Part shown: positions 7,757 to 17,904 of the stretch, one piece after another
How the letters are laid out: each line of letters opens with the position of its first letter
Numbering within the stretch: position 1 is the stretch's first letter
Origin: Paucibacter sp. KBW04
GTDB lineage: Bacteria > Pseudomonadota > Gammaproteobacteria > Burkholderiales > Burkholderiaceae_C
Length of the DNA: 64,000 nt
Direction: 5' to 3'
Assembly: GCF_003852425.1 (NCBI RefSeq)
Contig: NZ_QAJN01000014.1
Location: forward strand, 62,001 to 126,000
Notes under the pieces: generated by a model
The model's database searches: none
Seen by the model: the letters and a program-made list of their open reading frames with translations, nothing else
Told to the model about the DNA's origin: nothing
Program-made: the position numbers and the translations under genes

Positions 7757-9244
7757 CTAGCCCTCCAGGCCGAAGCGAGCCATCTTGGCGCGCAGGCCCA
7801 CGCGGGAGAGACCTAACTCCTTGGCCGCGCGGGTCTTGTTCCAGCGCTGGCGCAGCAAGGTCTCACGCAGAATCACCGCCTCGATCGCATCCAGGCGCTC
7901 GGCCAGGGTGCCGCTGGCGGCCTGGCCCAGATGGCTGCTGGGGACCAAGGTTGCCAGGCCCGCTCCCGTCTGCCCTTGCAGCACCCGCGCCGAAAAGCTC
8001 TGCGCCGCCAGGCTCTCGCCCTCGCTCAAGGCCAGGGCGCGGGCAATCTCATTGCGCAGCTCGCGCACATTGCCGGGCCAGGGATAGGCCATCAGCACGC
8101 CCAGGGCCTCGTCGCTCAGCTTCAGAGCCGCGGCGCGGGCGGCGCCCATGCCCAGCTCCTGCCCCACCTCCTGCAAGAGCCGGCGGGCGATGGGGGCGAT
8201 ATCACCGACCCGCTCGCGCAGCGGCGGCACGGTCAGCGTGACCCCGGCTATGCGGTAGAACAAGTCTTCGCGGAACAGCCCATCGCGCACTCTTTGTTCC
8301 AGATCGCGGTGGGTGGCGGCGATCACCCGCACATCGACAGGCACGGCGCGCGCAGCACCCACAGGCCGCACCTCGCGCTCTTGCAAGACACGCAAGAGCC
8401 GCACCTGGAAGGCCGGCGAGGTCTCGCCGATCTCGTCCAGAAACACCGTGCCGCCATTGGCGCGCTGGAACAGGCCGGCATGGTCCTCGAAGGCGCCGGT
8501 GAAAGCGCCGCGCTTGTGGCCGAAGAGTTCGGACTCCAGCAAGGTGTCCGGCATGGCCGCGCAGTTCTCGGACACAAAAGCCTTGTTCGCGCGCGGGCTG
8601 GCGTAATGCATGGCACGGGCCAGCAGTTCCTTGCCCGAGCCGCTCTCACCCAAAACCAGGGTGCTCAAGTCATAGCGGGCGACTCGGGCGGCCAGTTCGC
8701 AAACAGCGTCCAGCGGGCTGCCGGATGCCCGCTCGATGCGATCGAAATCAAAGGCCTGGCGGGCCTGGGCCAGATTGCTGGCGGCCCGCTCGCGCAGCAC
8801 CGGCGTGCTGCTGCGCAGCTCCAGATGCAGGCGGTTGGTGTCGCGCTGCAGGCCTTGGGCCTCGACCGCATTGCGCACCGTGGCCAAGAGGTGATCGGGG
8901 ATCCAGGGCTTGAGGATGTATTGATAGATGCCGGCCTCGTTGATGCCAGAGATCAGGTCCTCGGTATCGGTATAGCCCGAGATGACGATGCGCACCGTGT
9001 CCGGCCAGCGCTCGCGCACCTCTTTCAAGAACACCACGCCGGTGAGGCCTGGCATGCGCTGGTCGCAGAGGATGACGCTGACCTCCTGCTGCTCCAGCAG
9101 CAGGCGAGCCTCGGCCGCGCTGCCGGCCGTCAGCACAGAGAAGTCCTCGTCCAGGGTGCGGCGCATCGCATCCTGCGAGCGCACCTCATCATCCACCACC
9201 AGAACGGTAGGCATGGCGGGCGGGAGCAAGGGGCCGGATCTCAT
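7757..9244 (-). CDS. hoxA: NtrC-family response regulator HoxA/HupR, sigma-54 activator of hydrogenase genes
   Basis: 495 residues. The receiver domain is at ~12-130 with the phosphoacceptor Asp61 (VILCDQRMPG) and an acidic pocket at VDDE. The AAA+ domain has Walker A GESGSGKE at ~199-206, the sigma-54 contact loop GAFTGA at 246-251, and a Walker B/sensor region FLDEIGE. A Fis-type helix-turn-helix occupies the last ~40 residues. The ATG at 9244 is used; an inner ATG at 9214 (MPTVLVVDDE) is equally possible. In Cupriavidus HoxA activates transcription when unphosphorylated and is inhibited by the kinase HoxJ. No HoxJ is encoded nearby, but a matching sigma-54 promoter precedes hoxK. Confidence 0.93.
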   Translation of the reverse strand: MRSGPLLPPAMPTVLVVDDEVRSQDAMRRTLDEDFSVLTAGSAAEARLLLEQQEVSVILCDQRMPGLTGVVFLKEVRERWPDTVRIVISGYTDTEDLISGINEAGIYQYILKPWIPDHLLATVRNAVEAQGLQRDTNRLHLELRSSTPVLRERAASNLAQARQAFDFDRIERASGSPLDAVCELAARVARYDLSTLVLGESGSGKELLARAMHYASPRANKAFVSENCAAMPDTLLESELFGHKRGAFTGAFEDHAGLFQRANGGTVFLDEIGETSPAFQVRLLRVLQEREVRPVGAARAVPVDVRVIAATHRDLEQRVRDGLFREDLFYRIAGVTLTVPPLRERVGDIAPIARRLLQEVGQELGMGAARAAALKLSDEALGVLMAYPWPGNVRELRNEIARALALSEGESLAAQSFSARVLQGQTGAGLATLVPSSHLGQAASGTLAERLDAIEAVILRETLLRQRWNKTRAAKELGLSRVGLRAKMARFGLEG

Positions 9245-9281
9245 ATCAATCCAGCATACGGGAGCAGTTGCGGCCCGGACA

Positions 9282-10355
9282 TTAGCAAATGCGCGGTAAC
9301 TGCTCTCCGCTCAGCCAATCCACCACACGCCGCCCCCCGAATCGGGTGTTCATCTGCACAAAGCTGTGGCCATCCTCGGTGACCACGCCGATGCTGGCCG
9401 AATGCCGGCCCAAGGGATGGGCATGCATGGCGGCCAGCACCGCATCGGCCGCGGCCGGGCTGACGATGGCCACCAACTTGCCCTCGTTGGCGATATAGAG
9501 CGGGTCCAGGCCCAGCAACTCGCAAGCCGCTTCGACCTGGGGCAGGACGGGAATGGCCGACTCCTCCAAGAGCATACCCACGCCCGATTGCCCGGCGATT
9601 TCGTTCAGCGTGGTGGCCAGGCCGCCGCGCGTAGGATCGCGCAAGACCCGCACATCGCTGGGCCGCGGGGCCGCCTGCAGAATCGCCGCCACCAGCTCAT
9701 GCAGGGCGGCGGTGTCGGACAGGATGGCGGTCTCGAACTCCAGCGACTCGCGCTTGGACAGCACGGCCACCCCATGCTCGCCGATGCTGCCCGAGATCAG
9801 CACCACATCGCCCGGCCTGGCGTTCTGGCCGGCAATCTCGATGCCCGGCGCCACCACGCCCACGCCGGTGGTACTGATGAAGACGCCATCGCCCTTGCCG
9901 CGCTCCACCACCTTGGTGTCACCGGTGATCACCGGCACGCCGGCCTCGCGGGCGGCCGCCGCCATGCTGTCGACGATGCGCTTCAGATCGGCCAGGGGGA
10001 AGCCCTCCTCGATGATGAAGCTGGCCGCCAGGTACAAGGGCATGGCGCCCGACATGGCCACATCGTTGATGGTGCCGTGCACGGCCAGGCAGCCCACATC
10101 GCCGCCGGGGAAAAAGAGTGGCGAGACCACATGGCCGTCGGTGGACATGACCATGCGCGCGCCCACGGGGATGGGGAAGCTGCTGCTGTCATGGCCTTGG
10201 CGCAGCATGGGGTTGTCGAGTGCGGCCACAAACAATTCTTCGATCAGCTGGGCCGAGGCCCGGCCACCCGCGCCATGGCCCATATCGATGCGGCCATGCT
10301 TGAGGTCCAGAGGCCGGACATAGCCTTTTTTGACCGGACTATTGCCTGCACTCAT
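9282..10355 (-). CDS. hypE: Hydrogenase maturation protein HypE (carbamoyl dehydratase)
   Basis: 357 residues. HypE converts the thiocarbamate on its C-terminal cysteine to thiocyanate by ATP-dependent dehydration, giving the CN ligand of the NiFe site. The protein ends in PRIC, the conserved C-terminal acceptor cysteine. The AIR-synthase/PurM-like fold is shown by GHGAGGRAS near the N-terminus, STDGHVVSPLFFPGGDVG and ITGDTKVVERGKGD. The ATG at 10355 overlaps the hypD stop (ATGA); a longer open frame upstream is the hypD antisense-frame shadow. Confidence 0.96.
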   Translation of the reverse strand: MSAGNSPVKKGYVRPLDLKHGRIDMGHGAGGRASAQLIEELFVAALDNPMLRQGHDSSSFPIPVGARMVMSTDGHVVSPLFFPGGDVGCLAVHGTINDVAMSGAMPLYLAASFIIEEGFPLADLKRIVDSMAAAAREAGVPVITGDTKVVERGKGDGVFISTTGVGVVAPGIEIAGQNARPGDVVLISGSIGEHGVAVLSKRESLEFETAILSDTAALHELVAAILQAAPRPSDVRVLRDPTRGGLATTLNEIAGQSGVGMLLEESAIPVLPQVEAACELLGLDPLYIANEGKLVAIVSPAAADAVLAAMHAHPLGRHSASIGVVTEDGHSFVQMNTRFGGRRVVDWLSGEQLPRIC

Positions 10356-11509
10356 GCGGCCTCCTTCGTCGCTTGCGCGACGATGGCGATATCGCGAAAA
10401 CGCCCATAGCTGTAATGCGCGGCGCAAGCGCCCTCGCTGGACACCATGCAGGAGCCCACCGGGTTCTCGGGCGTGCAGACGGTGCCGAAGATCTTGCAGT
10501 CGTTGGGCTTTTTGACCCCGCGCAGAATGGCCCCGCATTCGCAGGCCTTGTTGTCGGCCACCGGGGTGTAAGTGAGATCAAAGCGCTTTTCGGCATCGAA
10601 CTCGGCATAAGCCGCGCGGATCTTGAGCGCGCTGAAGGGCACCTCGCCCAGGCCGCGCCACTCAAAGCTGTCGCGCAGCTCCAGCACCTCGTCCACCAGG
10701 GCTTGGGCGGTCAGATTGCCGACCCGATTGACGGCGCGGGTGAACTCGTTCTCCACCTCAAAGCGACCCTCATTCATCTGCCGCACCAGCATCAGAATCG
10801 CCTGCATCACATCCAGGGGCTCAAAGCCGGCGATCGCCACCGGCTTGCGGTAGTTCTCGGCAAAGCCCTCGTAGGGCGCGGAGCCGATCAGGATGCTGAC
10901 GTGCGCCGGGCCGATAAAGCCGTCCAGCGGCACCGTGCCCAGCTGCTTGACCTCGGGGCTTTCCAAAATATGAGTGATGGCCGCTGGCGTCAGCACATGG
11001 CAGCACAGCACGCTGAAGTTCTTCAGCCCGCGCGCCTTGGCGTCACGTATCACCAGGGCCGTGGGTGGCGTGGTGGTCTCGAAGCCGATGGCGAAGAACA
11101 CCACCTCGCGCTCGGGGTTCTGCTCGGCAATGGCCAGCGCATCGGCGGCGGAATAAACCATGCGGATGTCGCCACCCCGCGCCTTGGCCTTGATCATCGA
11201 AAGCCCTTTGGAGGCCGGCACCCGCATGGTGTCGCCGTAAGTGCAGACGATGGCGTTCTGCTCCAGCGCCAGCTGAATGGCCAGGTCGATGCGACCAATC
11301 GGCAGCACGCAGACGGGGCAGCCTGGGCCGTGCACCATGGTGACATTGGGCGGCAGCAGCTCGGCAATGCCGTAGCGCGAGATGGCGTGGGTGTGGCCGC
11401 CGCAGAACTCCATAAAGCTGTAGTGCTGATCGGGCCTGGCCTCCTCGGCCAGGCGCTCGGCGATGCGGCGGGCGATCTCACCGTCGCGAAACTCGTCGAT
11501 GTACTTCAT
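10352..11509 (-). CDS. hypD: Hydrogenase maturation protein HypD (Fe(CN)2CO assembly scaffold)
   Basis: 385 residues, full length. With HypC it forms the scaffold on which the Fe(CN)2CO unit is made. The catalytic cysteine is in FMEFCGGHTH near residue 36, with the second pair in GPGCPVC. The C-terminal 4Fe-4S site is CECGAILRG, then DCKIFGTVCTPENPVGSCMVSSEGAC. The start overlaps the hypC stop by 4 nt (ATGA), as usual for this protein pair. Confidence 0.97.
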   Translation of the reverse strand: MKYIDEFRDGEIARRIAERLAEEARPDQHYSFMEFCGGHTHAISRYGIAELLPPNVTMVHGPGCPVCVLPIGRIDLAIQLALEQNAIVCTYGDTMRVPASKGLSMIKAKARGGDIRMVYSAADALAIAEQNPEREVVFFAIGFETTTPPTALVIRDAKARGLKNFSVLCCHVLTPAAITHILESPEVKQLGTVPLDGFIGPAHVSILIGSAPYEGFAENYRKPVAIAGFEPLDVMQAILMLVRQMNEGRFEVENEFTRAVNRVGNLTAQALVDEVLELRDSFEWRGLGEVPFSALKIRAAYAEFDAEKRFDLTYTPVADNKACECGAILRGVKKPNDCKIFGTVCTPENPVGSCMVSSEGACAAHYSYGRFRDIAIVAQATKEAA

Positions 11510-11763
11510 GCTTGTGCCCTCTCCTGCGCTTCATCCTGCGCGGCCACCAACTGGGCCATCTCACCAAACAAGGCCAAGGTGCGCTGGGCCTCTTCCGGGT
11601 CGATGCGGCCGATGGCATGGCCCACATGGACGATGACGTAATCCCCCACCTGGGCCTCGGGCACCAGGGCGATGGAGATGGGCTTGCGGATGCCGCCCAG
11701 ATCGACCAGGGCCTGATCGCCGGCGCGCAACTCCAGCAGCAAAGCGGGTATGGCTAGACACAT
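11506..11763 (-). CDS. hypC: Hydrogenase assembly chaperone HypC
   Basis: 85 residues beginning MCLAIPA, the family N-terminus whose Cys2 binds the iron of the Fe(CN)2CO unit and contacts the large subunit. OB-fold strands follow (VDLGGIRKPISIAL, VGDYVIVHVGHAIGRID). Overlaps the end of hypF by 10 nt and hypD by 4 nt. A paralogue, hoxL at 17905-18231, is probably dedicated to the uptake hydrogenase large subunit. Confidence 0.96.
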   Translation of the reverse strand: MCLAIPALLLELRAGDQALVDLGGIRKPISIALVPEAQVGDYVIVHVGHAIGRIDPEEAQRTLALFGEMAQLVAAQDEAQERAQA

Positions 11764-12979
11764 GATGTTGAAGCGCTTTCCTCGCCCTGCGGGGCGCAGC
11801 GTGTAGAAGAGGCCAAGGCCGAGTCTTCAGCCTTGGCCAGAGAATGGGCGGCGACCCAGGCCTGGCCCAGGGCCAGACCGGCGTCGCCGCATGAATTTTT
11901 CTGCGGCAGCAAGACCCGCAGGCCACGCTGCAAGAGCTGCTCCTGCAGGCGCTGGCTCAGCAAGCGGTTCATAAAGCAGCCACCAGACAGGCAGACCGTC
12001 TGCGTGCCCTCGCTCTCGGCCGCCTGGGCCAGCCAATTCGCCAGGCCATCGGCCAGGCTGAGATGAAAACAAGCGGCGGCCTCGCCCTGCAGGGCCGGCA
12101 CCTGAATGGTGTACAGCAGACGGGCCAGCAAGGGCAGCAGATCCAGCTGACTGCAGCCCCCGGCCTCGCTGGGCGGCAGGATGCGCAGAGCCAATAACTC
12201 GGGCAGATGGCCTCTAACCTGCGCCAGCCAGTCGCTGGCCGCCGCTTCCAAAGCCATGGCGGCCTCGGCCTCGTGGCTTTGACGCAGGCTCAGGCCCAGG
12301 GCGCCGGCGGCGGCATCGAACCAACGGCCGGTGCTGCTGCTCAAGGGGCAGTTGAGGCCGCGCGCCAGCAGCTGCTGGAGCTGCCGCGCCTTGTCGACGC
12401 CGACCCCGGGGCCAAAGCGCGCCGGGATTTCTTCCGGCCGGCCCAGGGCCTGCAAGGCCGCAGAAGCCATGCGCCAGGGCTCGCGCGCCGCCACATCGCC
12501 ACCGGGCAAGGCCAGGGGTCGCAGATGGCCCAGGCGCCGCCAGCCTTGGGTGGACACCGCAAGCAGCTCGCCACCCCAGGCCTGGCCATCTGTCCCTAAG
12601 CCGACCCCATCCAGGGCCAGGCCGACGACGGGGCCGCGCTCGCCATGCTCGGCCAGCACGGCGGCGATATGGGCATGGTGGTGTTGCACGGCCAGGGCGG
12701 GCACGCCCAGCTCGGCGGCTAACTGCCCGGCCAAGCGGCTGCTGAAGAAATCGGGATGAAGATCGTGAGCGATGGCCTGCACCCCGCTCCTGCCCTCGCC
12801 CTTAACCTTGGCTTGCTCAATCAAGGCACGCGCCGAGGCCTCCAAGGCCAGGCAGGCGCCGGGTTCGCTCAGATCGCCATGCAGGGCCGAGCCCTGCCAA
12901 ACACCGCCCTGCCACAGGCCGGCGCTGTTTTTCAGCCAGGCCCCACAGGCCAGTACCGCGATGTCTTGCGTCTTCATCA

Positions 12980-12980
<1 letters not shown>
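11754..12980 (-). CDS. hypF: Half-size HypF (carbamoyltransferase domain only)
   Basis: 408 residues from the ATG at 12980, which overlaps the hypB stop (TGATG). Full HypF is ~750 residues with acylphosphatase, zinc-finger and YrdC domains before a Kae1-like domain. Only the last part is present here, with HDLHPDFFS, the HHHAHIAAVL metal-binding histidines, ALDGVGLGTDG and LSGGCFMNRLL. A half-size HypF1 of the same kind is known in Cupriavidus necator, so this is probably a normal form rather than a fresh deletion. No missing domain is encoded before or after it, since hypB abuts directly. Carbamoyl-adenylate chemistry would need a partner elsewhere. Confidence 0.9.
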
Positions 12981-13978
<998 letters not shown>

Positions 13979-13990
13979 GATGTCTTCCTT

Positions 13991-14335
13991 TCAGTCTTCC
14001 ACCAGCATATCCAGCACCTTCAACTCGGTGCCGCCGGTGGGCTGCAGTTGGTAATGCCCGCAATGGGGGCAGGCGTCGCCGCGCTGGGCAATGGCCACGG
14101 TCTGGCCGCAAGGCAGGCACCAGGCCTCGCCGGGCGGCTCTTCGATTTCAAACAAAGCGCCTTGCAAACAAGTGCCGGGCGACAAGGCCTCCAGCGCAAA
14201 GCGCAGGGCGCGAGCCTCCACACCGGCCAGTTGGCCGGCTTGCAAGCGCAGCTGGGTGACTCTTTGAAACCCTTCGCGCCGGGCCGCGTCTTCCACCAGC
14301 TGCAAAATGCCGCCGGCCAGGCTAGCCTCATGCAT
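13991..14335 (-). CDS. hypA: Hydrogenase nickel-insertion protein HypA
   Basis: 114 residues from the ATG at 14335 (MHEASLAGG). His2 and Glu3 of the conserved MHE start bind nickel, so the start five residues upstream (14350) is rejected. The zinc site is two CxxC pairs, Cys73/Cys76 (CLPC) and Cys89/Cys92 (CPHC). The start lies inside the last codons of hoxV (8-nt overlap), showing tight coupling. Confidence 0.95.
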   Translation of the reverse strand: MHEASLAGGILQLVEDAARREGFQRVTQLRLQAGQLAGVEARALRFALEALSPGTCLQGALFEIEEPPGEAWCLPCGQTVAIAQRGDACPHCGHYQLQPTGGTELKVLDMLVED

Positions 14336-15545
14336 GGCAGTCTCCTGCAAGATTGGGACTCAAAGCTTGGCGCATAGGCGACGAATCAACAAGGTCATAG
14401 CTCACACAGGGATCGTAAGCATTCATCAGCAGATGGCTTGCTTGGCAAACCCTAGGTGTCAAATTCGACGGCAAGGCCGCCAGGCCGCTGGCCACGGCGC
14501 CCTCGGGGTGGAAGTTCCACTCGGTCGGCGCCAACACCTGGCAGCTGCGCACCCGCGATTCAAGGCTGTAGCCGCCCTGCGGCCCGGCTTCCAGCTCGAT
14601 GCGATGCACGAGCAGGCCGCGTGCCATCTCCACCCAGGCCAGACCCTGGCCCGGCGCCAAGCAGAGCGCGCCCGCGTCCAGATAGGCGGCGCCATGTTCG
14701 CCGTCCTCAGTCAGGGCCAGTCGCAGGCATTCGACCAGGCGAGCGCCCAGGCGCAGCCACAAACTAGAGAGGCCTTGTTCGGCCGCGCCCAAGCGCCAGC
14801 GGGTCCAGGGCCCCGTCTCGGCGCATACGCCCCGCCACTGCGGCGCCATGCAAAAGCCGGGCTGCCCCCCCATGGCCTGGGCCAGCCAAAGCAGATCGGC
14901 CTCGCTGGCCTGCGGATGCAGGGGGCGAGCGCCTGCCCAGGGCTGGTCGGCCAGCTCACGCAGCTGCATAAAAAGCTGGGGCAAAAAGCCCTCGCCCTCT
15001 TGCGACCACAGCTCCAGACAGGCCTGCGGCCGGTGCTGCCACAGAGCCAAAAAACTGGGAGCAGACAGACCTAACAACTCTCGCTCCATCCAGGCCAAGG
15101 TAGGCGCGCGCCATTGCTCGGGAGGCAAATCGATGGCGTCCTGCAGCAATAAGGGGCAGGACAGCAAGGCGCGGCGGGCCTGCAGCTGAAAGGACTGGGC
15201 ACCCATGCCGGGTTTGAGCAAGAGGCGCGGCCAGTCCAGCAGGATGCGGCGCAGATGCTCGCGCAAGGTTTCACGCTGCAGGACTTGCGCCTGCGCCGGC
15301 GCCAGGGCGATCCGCTCCCCCGGCGTGGCGAGAGCCGCCGCCAGGCTCAAACCTGCACACAGGCGGTGGGCATGAGCGCACAGCCCGAACACCAGGCCCA
15401 AGCGACCAGGCAGGACCTCGGCCGGCAGACCGGGCGCGAGCAGGCGAGCCCAGTCGCGCCGGCTGCTGCGCAGATTGCCGGGGATGGCGGCCCCCGGCTG
15501 CAGCTGCAGGCTGCCGCTCAGACGGTCCAACACCTGCTGGCTCAT
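14328..15545 (-). CDS. hoxV: Hydrogenase expression/formation protein HoxV/HupK
   Basis: 405 residues. HupK/HoxV proteins resemble degenerate [NiFe] large subunits and serve as a scaffold or intermediate carrier when the active-site iron is delivered to the large subunit. The C-terminus keeps a large-subunit-like NAYDPCVSYDL block in place of the DPCxxC motif, with only one of the two cysteines, and VLAPTEWNFHPEGAVA before it, as in large subunits. Start overlaps hoxT stop by 4 nt. Identity rests on this pattern plus position between hoxT and hypA. Confidence 0.88.
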   Translation of the reverse strand: MSQQVLDRLSGSLQLQPGAAIPGNLRSSRRDWARLLAPGLPAEVLPGRLGLVFGLCAHAHRLCAGLSLAAALATPGERIALAPAQAQVLQRETLREHLRRILLDWPRLLLKPGMGAQSFQLQARRALLSCPLLLQDAIDLPPEQWRAPTLAWMERELLGLSAPSFLALWQHRPQACLELWSQEGEGFLPQLFMQLRELADQPWAGARPLHPQASEADLLWLAQAMGGQPGFCMAPQWRGVCAETGPWTRWRLGAAEQGLSSLWLRLGARLVECLRLALTEDGEHGAAYLDAGALCLAPGQGLAWVEMARGLLVHRIELEAGPQGGYSLESRVRSCQVLAPTEWNFHPEGAVASGLAALPSNLTPRVCQASHLLMNAYDPCVSYDLVDSSPMRQALSPNLAGDCHA

Positions 15546-16144
15546 GATCGGCCCGCTGCTGAGGCGGCCGCCGAGCGGCCAAACAAGAGGGCGCGGCGCG
15601 AGGCGACAACCGCATCCGCACTTGCCGCTGAGTTGCCTACAGGCTGGCTTGCTGGCGCCGCATGAGGTGCAGGCACAGGCTTGACCCGCAAGGCCTGCAG
15701 CACCGCCACCGCCGTCTCGCGGGCCTGGGCCTGATCCACAAACTCGCTCATGGGCGAGAACAGTGAGCAGGCCCAGAACGCGCCAAGACCGGCTTCGACA
15801 TGGGCCAAGAACTCAAAGCGCTGGCCACCCAGCAGCAGCTCTCGCTTGGCCGCCAGCGCCGAGGTCTTCAGGCAAGGCCGCAGCGGCAGGCAAAGCAGAT
15901 TCATGAACCAGGGCGTGATCAAAATGCCCAGCAACTCGGGCTGGGCTTGCAGCCCTGCCGGCGCGGCCTGCTCCTGCGCCAAGGCATCCATTGGCAAAGG
16001 CTCAAAGCCCAGGGTCTCCACCCGCAGGGCCGGATGCAGAATCGGCAGCCCGGCCATGCGAGTGCTGGCGATCTGCTCAAACAGATGCTGCAACTGCTGC
16101 AGGCGCTGGGCCGGCAGTGGCGAGGAGGCAGACGAGGTAGCCAT
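15542..16144 (-). CDS. hoxT: [NiFe]-hydrogenase assembly chaperone HoxT/HupJ (HybE family)
   Basis: 200 residues. The core matches the HybE/HupJ family: LGILITPWFMNLLCLP at ~72-87 and FLAHVEAGLGAFWACSLFSPM at ~110-130. HybE-type chaperones bind the precursor subunits and hold back Tat export until cofactors are in. The C-terminal ~40 residues are Ala/Ser-rich and beyond the conserved core. Starts 15 nt after hoxR and overlaps hoxV by 4 nt. Confidence 0.9.
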   Translation of the reverse strand: MATSSASSPLPAQRLQQLQHLFEQIASTRMAGLPILHPALRVETLGFEPLPMDALAQEQAAPAGLQAQPELLGILITPWFMNLLCLPLRPCLKTSALAAKRELLLGGQRFEFLAHVEAGLGAFWACSLFSPMSEFVDQAQARETAVAVLQALRVKPVPAPHAAPASQPVGNSAASADAVVASRRALLFGRSAAASAAGRS

Positions 16145-16159
16145 GCAGCCAAGGCGGGC

Positions 16160-16414
16160 TCAGGCCCCGTCCCTCAAAACCATGAATTGATCCGCCTCAC
16201 CATCACATTGCGGGCAGCGCCAGTGCGCGGGCAGATCAGCAAAGGCGGTGCCCGGCGCCACCTGCCAGACCTCGCAGCCCAAGGCCGGGTCGTAGACCCA
16301 CCAGCAGATCTTGCACTCCAGCCTCGCCGTCGCCGGCAGGCGCTTGGCATCGCCCAGATAACTGCCTTCGAAGCGATTCGTCGAAGCGCTGGCCGAATCG
16401 GCGCGGGCGTCCAT
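16160..16414 (-). CDS. hoxR: Hydrogenase-associated rubredoxin HoxR/HupI
   Basis: 84 residues from the ATG at 16414, which overlaps the hoxQ stop. The rubredoxin iron ligands are Cys34/Cys37 (ECKICWWVYDP) and Cys67/Cys70 (CPQC), preceded by an N-terminal extension of ~30 residues typical of HupI. In other bacteria this rubredoxin is needed for uptake hydrogenase activity in air, apparently protecting assembly or the iron-sulfur clusters of HoxK. A longer open frame upstream (to 16738) has no homology and lies over hoxQ, so it is not used. Confidence 0.93.
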   Translation of the reverse strand: MDARADSASASTNRFEGSYLGDAKRLPATARLECKICWWVYDPALGCEVWQVAPGTAFADLPAHWRCPQCDGEADQFMVLRDGA

Positions 16415-17316
16415 CAGCCCTGCTCCACCCAGTGCAGCACATCGGCCAGTCGGGCATGGGAGTCGGCCAAATCCTCGGGCGCGGCCAAGGCCACCTCGGG
16501 CAGTTCGCTGATCTCCACCGTGTTCAGAATCACCACGTCCTGGGAGTTGTAATACACCACCCGCCAGCAATTCGGCGTGCAGGTATTGGTGATGCGGCAG
16601 TTGCCATAGCCGCGCGACAGGATCAGCACCCGGCCGGTGCCCAGGTGGTGATCCAGAAAACCGATGTCTTCCACCGAGACCGGCAGCAGGGTCAGATTGA
16701 TCATGTGGGCGGCTTGCCCAGGCTTCCAGCTGCGCCATTGCTCGGCGATCTCCACCAGCAGGGCCGGGGCGTTCTGCACATTCGGTGGCAGCGGGCCCCG
16801 CCAGGTCACGGCTTGGCGCTGCGCATCGTCCCAGCAGTCCAGCAAGGCCGTCTCCTTGAGCGCCTGGGGTACGAAACCCAGCTCCAAGTGGTCCGACACC
16901 ACCACGCCGGCGCGCGCCTGGATGACACGCCAGATGCCGGCGAAGACCGACTCCTGCACCCGCAGCTCCAGCCCGTCCGCGGCGGGCGCGCCCGAGGCGT
17001 CGGTCTCGCTGAGCACGCGGGCGCTGACCTCGCCCTCGCCCATCACCTGGTTGATCAGCTGCAGGTCCAAGAGGCCCAGAGCGCTGAGGTCCACCCGGCG
17101 GTTGATGCCGTCCGCCATCACCAGGGCCAACTCGGCCAGGCAGGTGCGCAAGGTTTGATGGGCTTGCTCGCGGCCCAAGATCTCCTCGGCCTCGGGCAGC
17201 TGAGGGACGTGGAAGGTCTCCATGCCCTGGGGCATGGGCATATAGTCCAGCTGCTCTTCTTCCAGCTGGCTGCCGGGGCCGATACCGACCACGGGAATGG
17301 GGAATTCTTTTTGCAT
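16414..17316 (-). CDS. hoxQ: Hydrogenase expression/formation protein HoxQ/HupH
   Basis: 300 residues from the ATG at 17316 (MQKEFPIPVVGIGPGSQ), chosen over an in-frame TTG at 17349 whose extra residues look like leader. The C-terminal block VLILSRGYGNCRITNTCTPNCWRVVYYNSQD, with three cysteines, is the conserved signature of the HupH/HyaF family. HoxQ and HoxO are known to act together on the small subunit precursor before Tat export. 35 nt after hoxO. Confidence 0.92.
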   Translation of the reverse strand: MQKEFPIPVVGIGPGSQLEEEQLDYMPMPQGMETFHVPQLPEAEEILGREQAHQTLRTCLAELALVMADGINRRVDLSALGLLDLQLINQVMGEGEVSARVLSETDASGAPAADGLELRVQESVFAGIWRVIQARAGVVVSDHLELGFVPQALKETALLDCWDDAQRQAVTWRGPLPPNVQNAPALLVEIAEQWRSWKPGQAAHMINLTLLPVSVEDIGFLDHHLGTGRVLILSRGYGNCRITNTCTPNCWRVVYYNSQDVVILNTVEISELPEVALAAPEDLADSHARLADVLHWVEQG

Positions 17317-17351
17317 GATGGGCTGCTCGGGTGAAGAGTTAGGCCACAAAC

Positions 17352-17870
17352 TCAGTGGCAGGCCGAACCGGAGGCATTGACCGCATTCGCGCTGACGAGC
17401 GGGATGCCAATGGTGGGCGCGCGCGAGACCGGCAGGCTCAGCACCCGGTCCACCTCGTTCAAGAACACATCCCAGTCATGCATGCCGCTGAGCGTGGCCA
17501 CATACTGGCCATCGCGCAGAAACAACAGGCTGGGCCAGCGCTGCGAGCCGTAGCGGCGGGCCAGATCTTGCTCCAGCTCGCGCGGCACGACGGCCATCTC
17601 GAAGCGGCCGCCCAAGGCGCGGCGCAGCTCGGGCAACACGACGGCCACGTCCTGGCCTTCGGGGAATTGCACCGGGTCACCGGCGAACAGCACGACACGA
17701 TCGCCGCCCTGCTCCGCCCAGGCCTGGATGGTCTCGCCATCCACCCAGCTGGCGCCATGCTGGCTGACCAGGCGTTCGATCAAGCTCTCGCTTGCGCGGG
17801 CCTGCGGTGCTTGCACCGGCAGATTGAGGCGGGCCTCGCTGCTGTCCATCTCCAGGGTGTTCTCGCTCAT
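17352..17870 (-). CDS. hoxO: HoxO/HupG hydrogenase small-subunit chaperone (HyaE family)
   Basis: 172 residues from the ATG at 17870, with GGAGA 6 nt before it. Thioredoxin-like fold without the redox cysteines: VVLFAGDPVQFPEGQDVAVVLPEL, then YGSQRWPSLLFLRDGQYVATLSGMHDW, as in the HyaE/HupG family. These proteins bind the Tat signal of the small subunit (HoxK) and hold it back until it pairs with the mature large subunit. An in-frame upstream start at 17939 would only add a low-complexity leader. Confidence 0.92.
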   Translation of the reverse strand: MSENTLEMDSSEARLNLPVQAPQARASESLIERLVSQHGASWVDGETIQAWAEQGGDRVVLFAGDPVQFPEGQDVAVVLPELRRALGGRFEMAVVPRELEQDLARRYGSQRWPSLLFLRDGQYVATLSGMHDWDVFLNEVDRVLSLPVSRAPTIGIPLVSANAVNASGSACH

Positions 17871-17904
17871 GCTTGTCTCCGGTGTTTCTTCTTGGGATGG
17901 GTCT

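Noticed and set aside
16415-16738. N-terminal extension of the rubredoxin frame (to 16738)
   Set aside because: It lies over hoxQ in another frame and has no rubredoxin similarity; the ATG at 16414 overlapping the hoxQ stop gives a normal HupI length.
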